Of a stretch of 6,234 nt of DNA, positions 6,000 to 6,234 are shown piece after piece. The position numbers and the translations under genes are program-made. Under the pieces are notes generated by a model, which saw only the letters and a list, made by a program, of their open reading frames with translations, did not search any database and had not been told where the DNA came from. Numbering within the stretch: the stretch's first letter is position 1; every line of letters begins with the position of its first letter. Source of the stretch: Nitrososphaerales archaeon TH5895 (GTDB lineage Archaea > Thermoproteota > Nitrososphaeria > Nitrososphaerales > Nitrososphaeraceae); NCBI GenBank assembly GCA_014523695.1, contig JAATVS010000205.1, positions 1 through 6,234 on the forward strand, given 5' to 3'.

Positions 6000-6234
6000 G
6001 GTTTCACGTCACTTTTAGGGCCTTTCAGATATCCATCCTTCCCATTTCTTGTTTTAGGAAGAACGTCCGCGCTGAAGTCGTTTGCTTGGTCGATACGCAA
6101 GCCTCGTACGGACTTCTTTAAGTAGATAGGTTCCAGATCATCTAATGCTAAGCTATCCAAGATATCAAAATGTTGAATAATTCGATCAATCTGAGATTCG
6201 TATTTTGATATCTCTTCCTCCGACAGCTCTATCC
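5996..6234 (-). CDS. gatC: Asp-tRNA(Asn)/Glu-tRNA(Gln) amidotransferase subunit C (partial, 5' end outside window)
   Basis: The minus-strand frame entering at 6234 (two leftover bases, then ATA) gives 78 residues to TGA at 5998-5996. The visible part starts with IELSEEEISKYESQIDRII, the usual GatC N-terminal helix, then a short helix with FDILDSLALDDLEP, where GatC proteins carry the LxxLDLsxVEP-type motif. The tail, with DFSADVLP and a lysine-rich, glycine-rich ending (KTRNGKDGYLKGPK), corresponds to the belt that wraps the GatA-GatB interface. About 15 to 20 N-terminal residues are missing beyond the window edge. GatC stabilises the complex and has no catalytic role. Its TGA overlaps the gatA ATG in an ATGA, giving the order gatC-gatA-gatB. 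Confidence 0.93.
   Translation of the reverse strand, partial: IELSEEEISKYESQIDRIIQHFDILDSLALDDLEPIYLKKSVRGLRIDQANDFSADVLPKTRNGKDGYLKGPKSDVKP

Overview
This window looks like a housekeeping stretch of an archaeal chromosome, most likely an ammonia-oxidising thaumarchaeon (Nitrososphaeria, Nitrososphaerales-like). The evidence is the gene set: an archaeal NAC with a UBA tail, archaeal MBF1, an AbrB-PhoU regulator, a free-standing ArcTGT-like PUA protein and a gatC-gatA-gatB operon. The AT-leaning composition, TATA-type promoters and TTG starts fit too. The assignment to lineage is inference from protein style; I ran no search.

Layout. 1-186 (+) is the 3' end of a gene for a membrane protein whose last part is a transmembrane helix followed by a charged coiled coil, as in thaumarchaeal sensor proteins, but it stops before any kinase domain. 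187-543 carries no gene I can support. It holds a T-rich probable terminator, a perfect 9-bp inverted repeat (396-421) and a GC-richer patch. 544-1026 (-) is MBF1, 28 bases downstream of an AbrB-PhoU regulator (1055 to about 2126, -), so the two probably form one transcription unit. A short AT-rich divergent promoter region (about 2127-2223) separates this unit from a PUA-domain gene and the NAC gene (2224-3047, +), which overlap by four bases. After a 76-base convergent gap comes the minus-strand operon gatC (5' end outside the window), gatA and gatB. Both of its gene junctions are four-base ATGA overlaps.

Function. GatCAB makes correctly amidated Asn-tRNA (in archaea) from mischarged Asp-tRNA. 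NAC sits at the ribosome exit tunnel, and the PUA protein probably binds RNA. MBF1 and the PhoU-like protein are regulators. The theme is translation and its control, with no sign of a mobile element, CRISPR array or defence island.

The most interesting point is the start of the AbrB-PhoU gene. The DNA encodes a complete AbrB DNA-binding domain upstream of the first usable start codon in its frame, but the 50 codons between the upstream stop and that codon contain no ATG, GTG or TTG. A GTG at 2126 lies at the right distance from a TATA box for a leaderless start, but is one base out of frame. This suggests a one-base indel, a programmed frameshift or a non-standard start. I found no convincing undescribed system.
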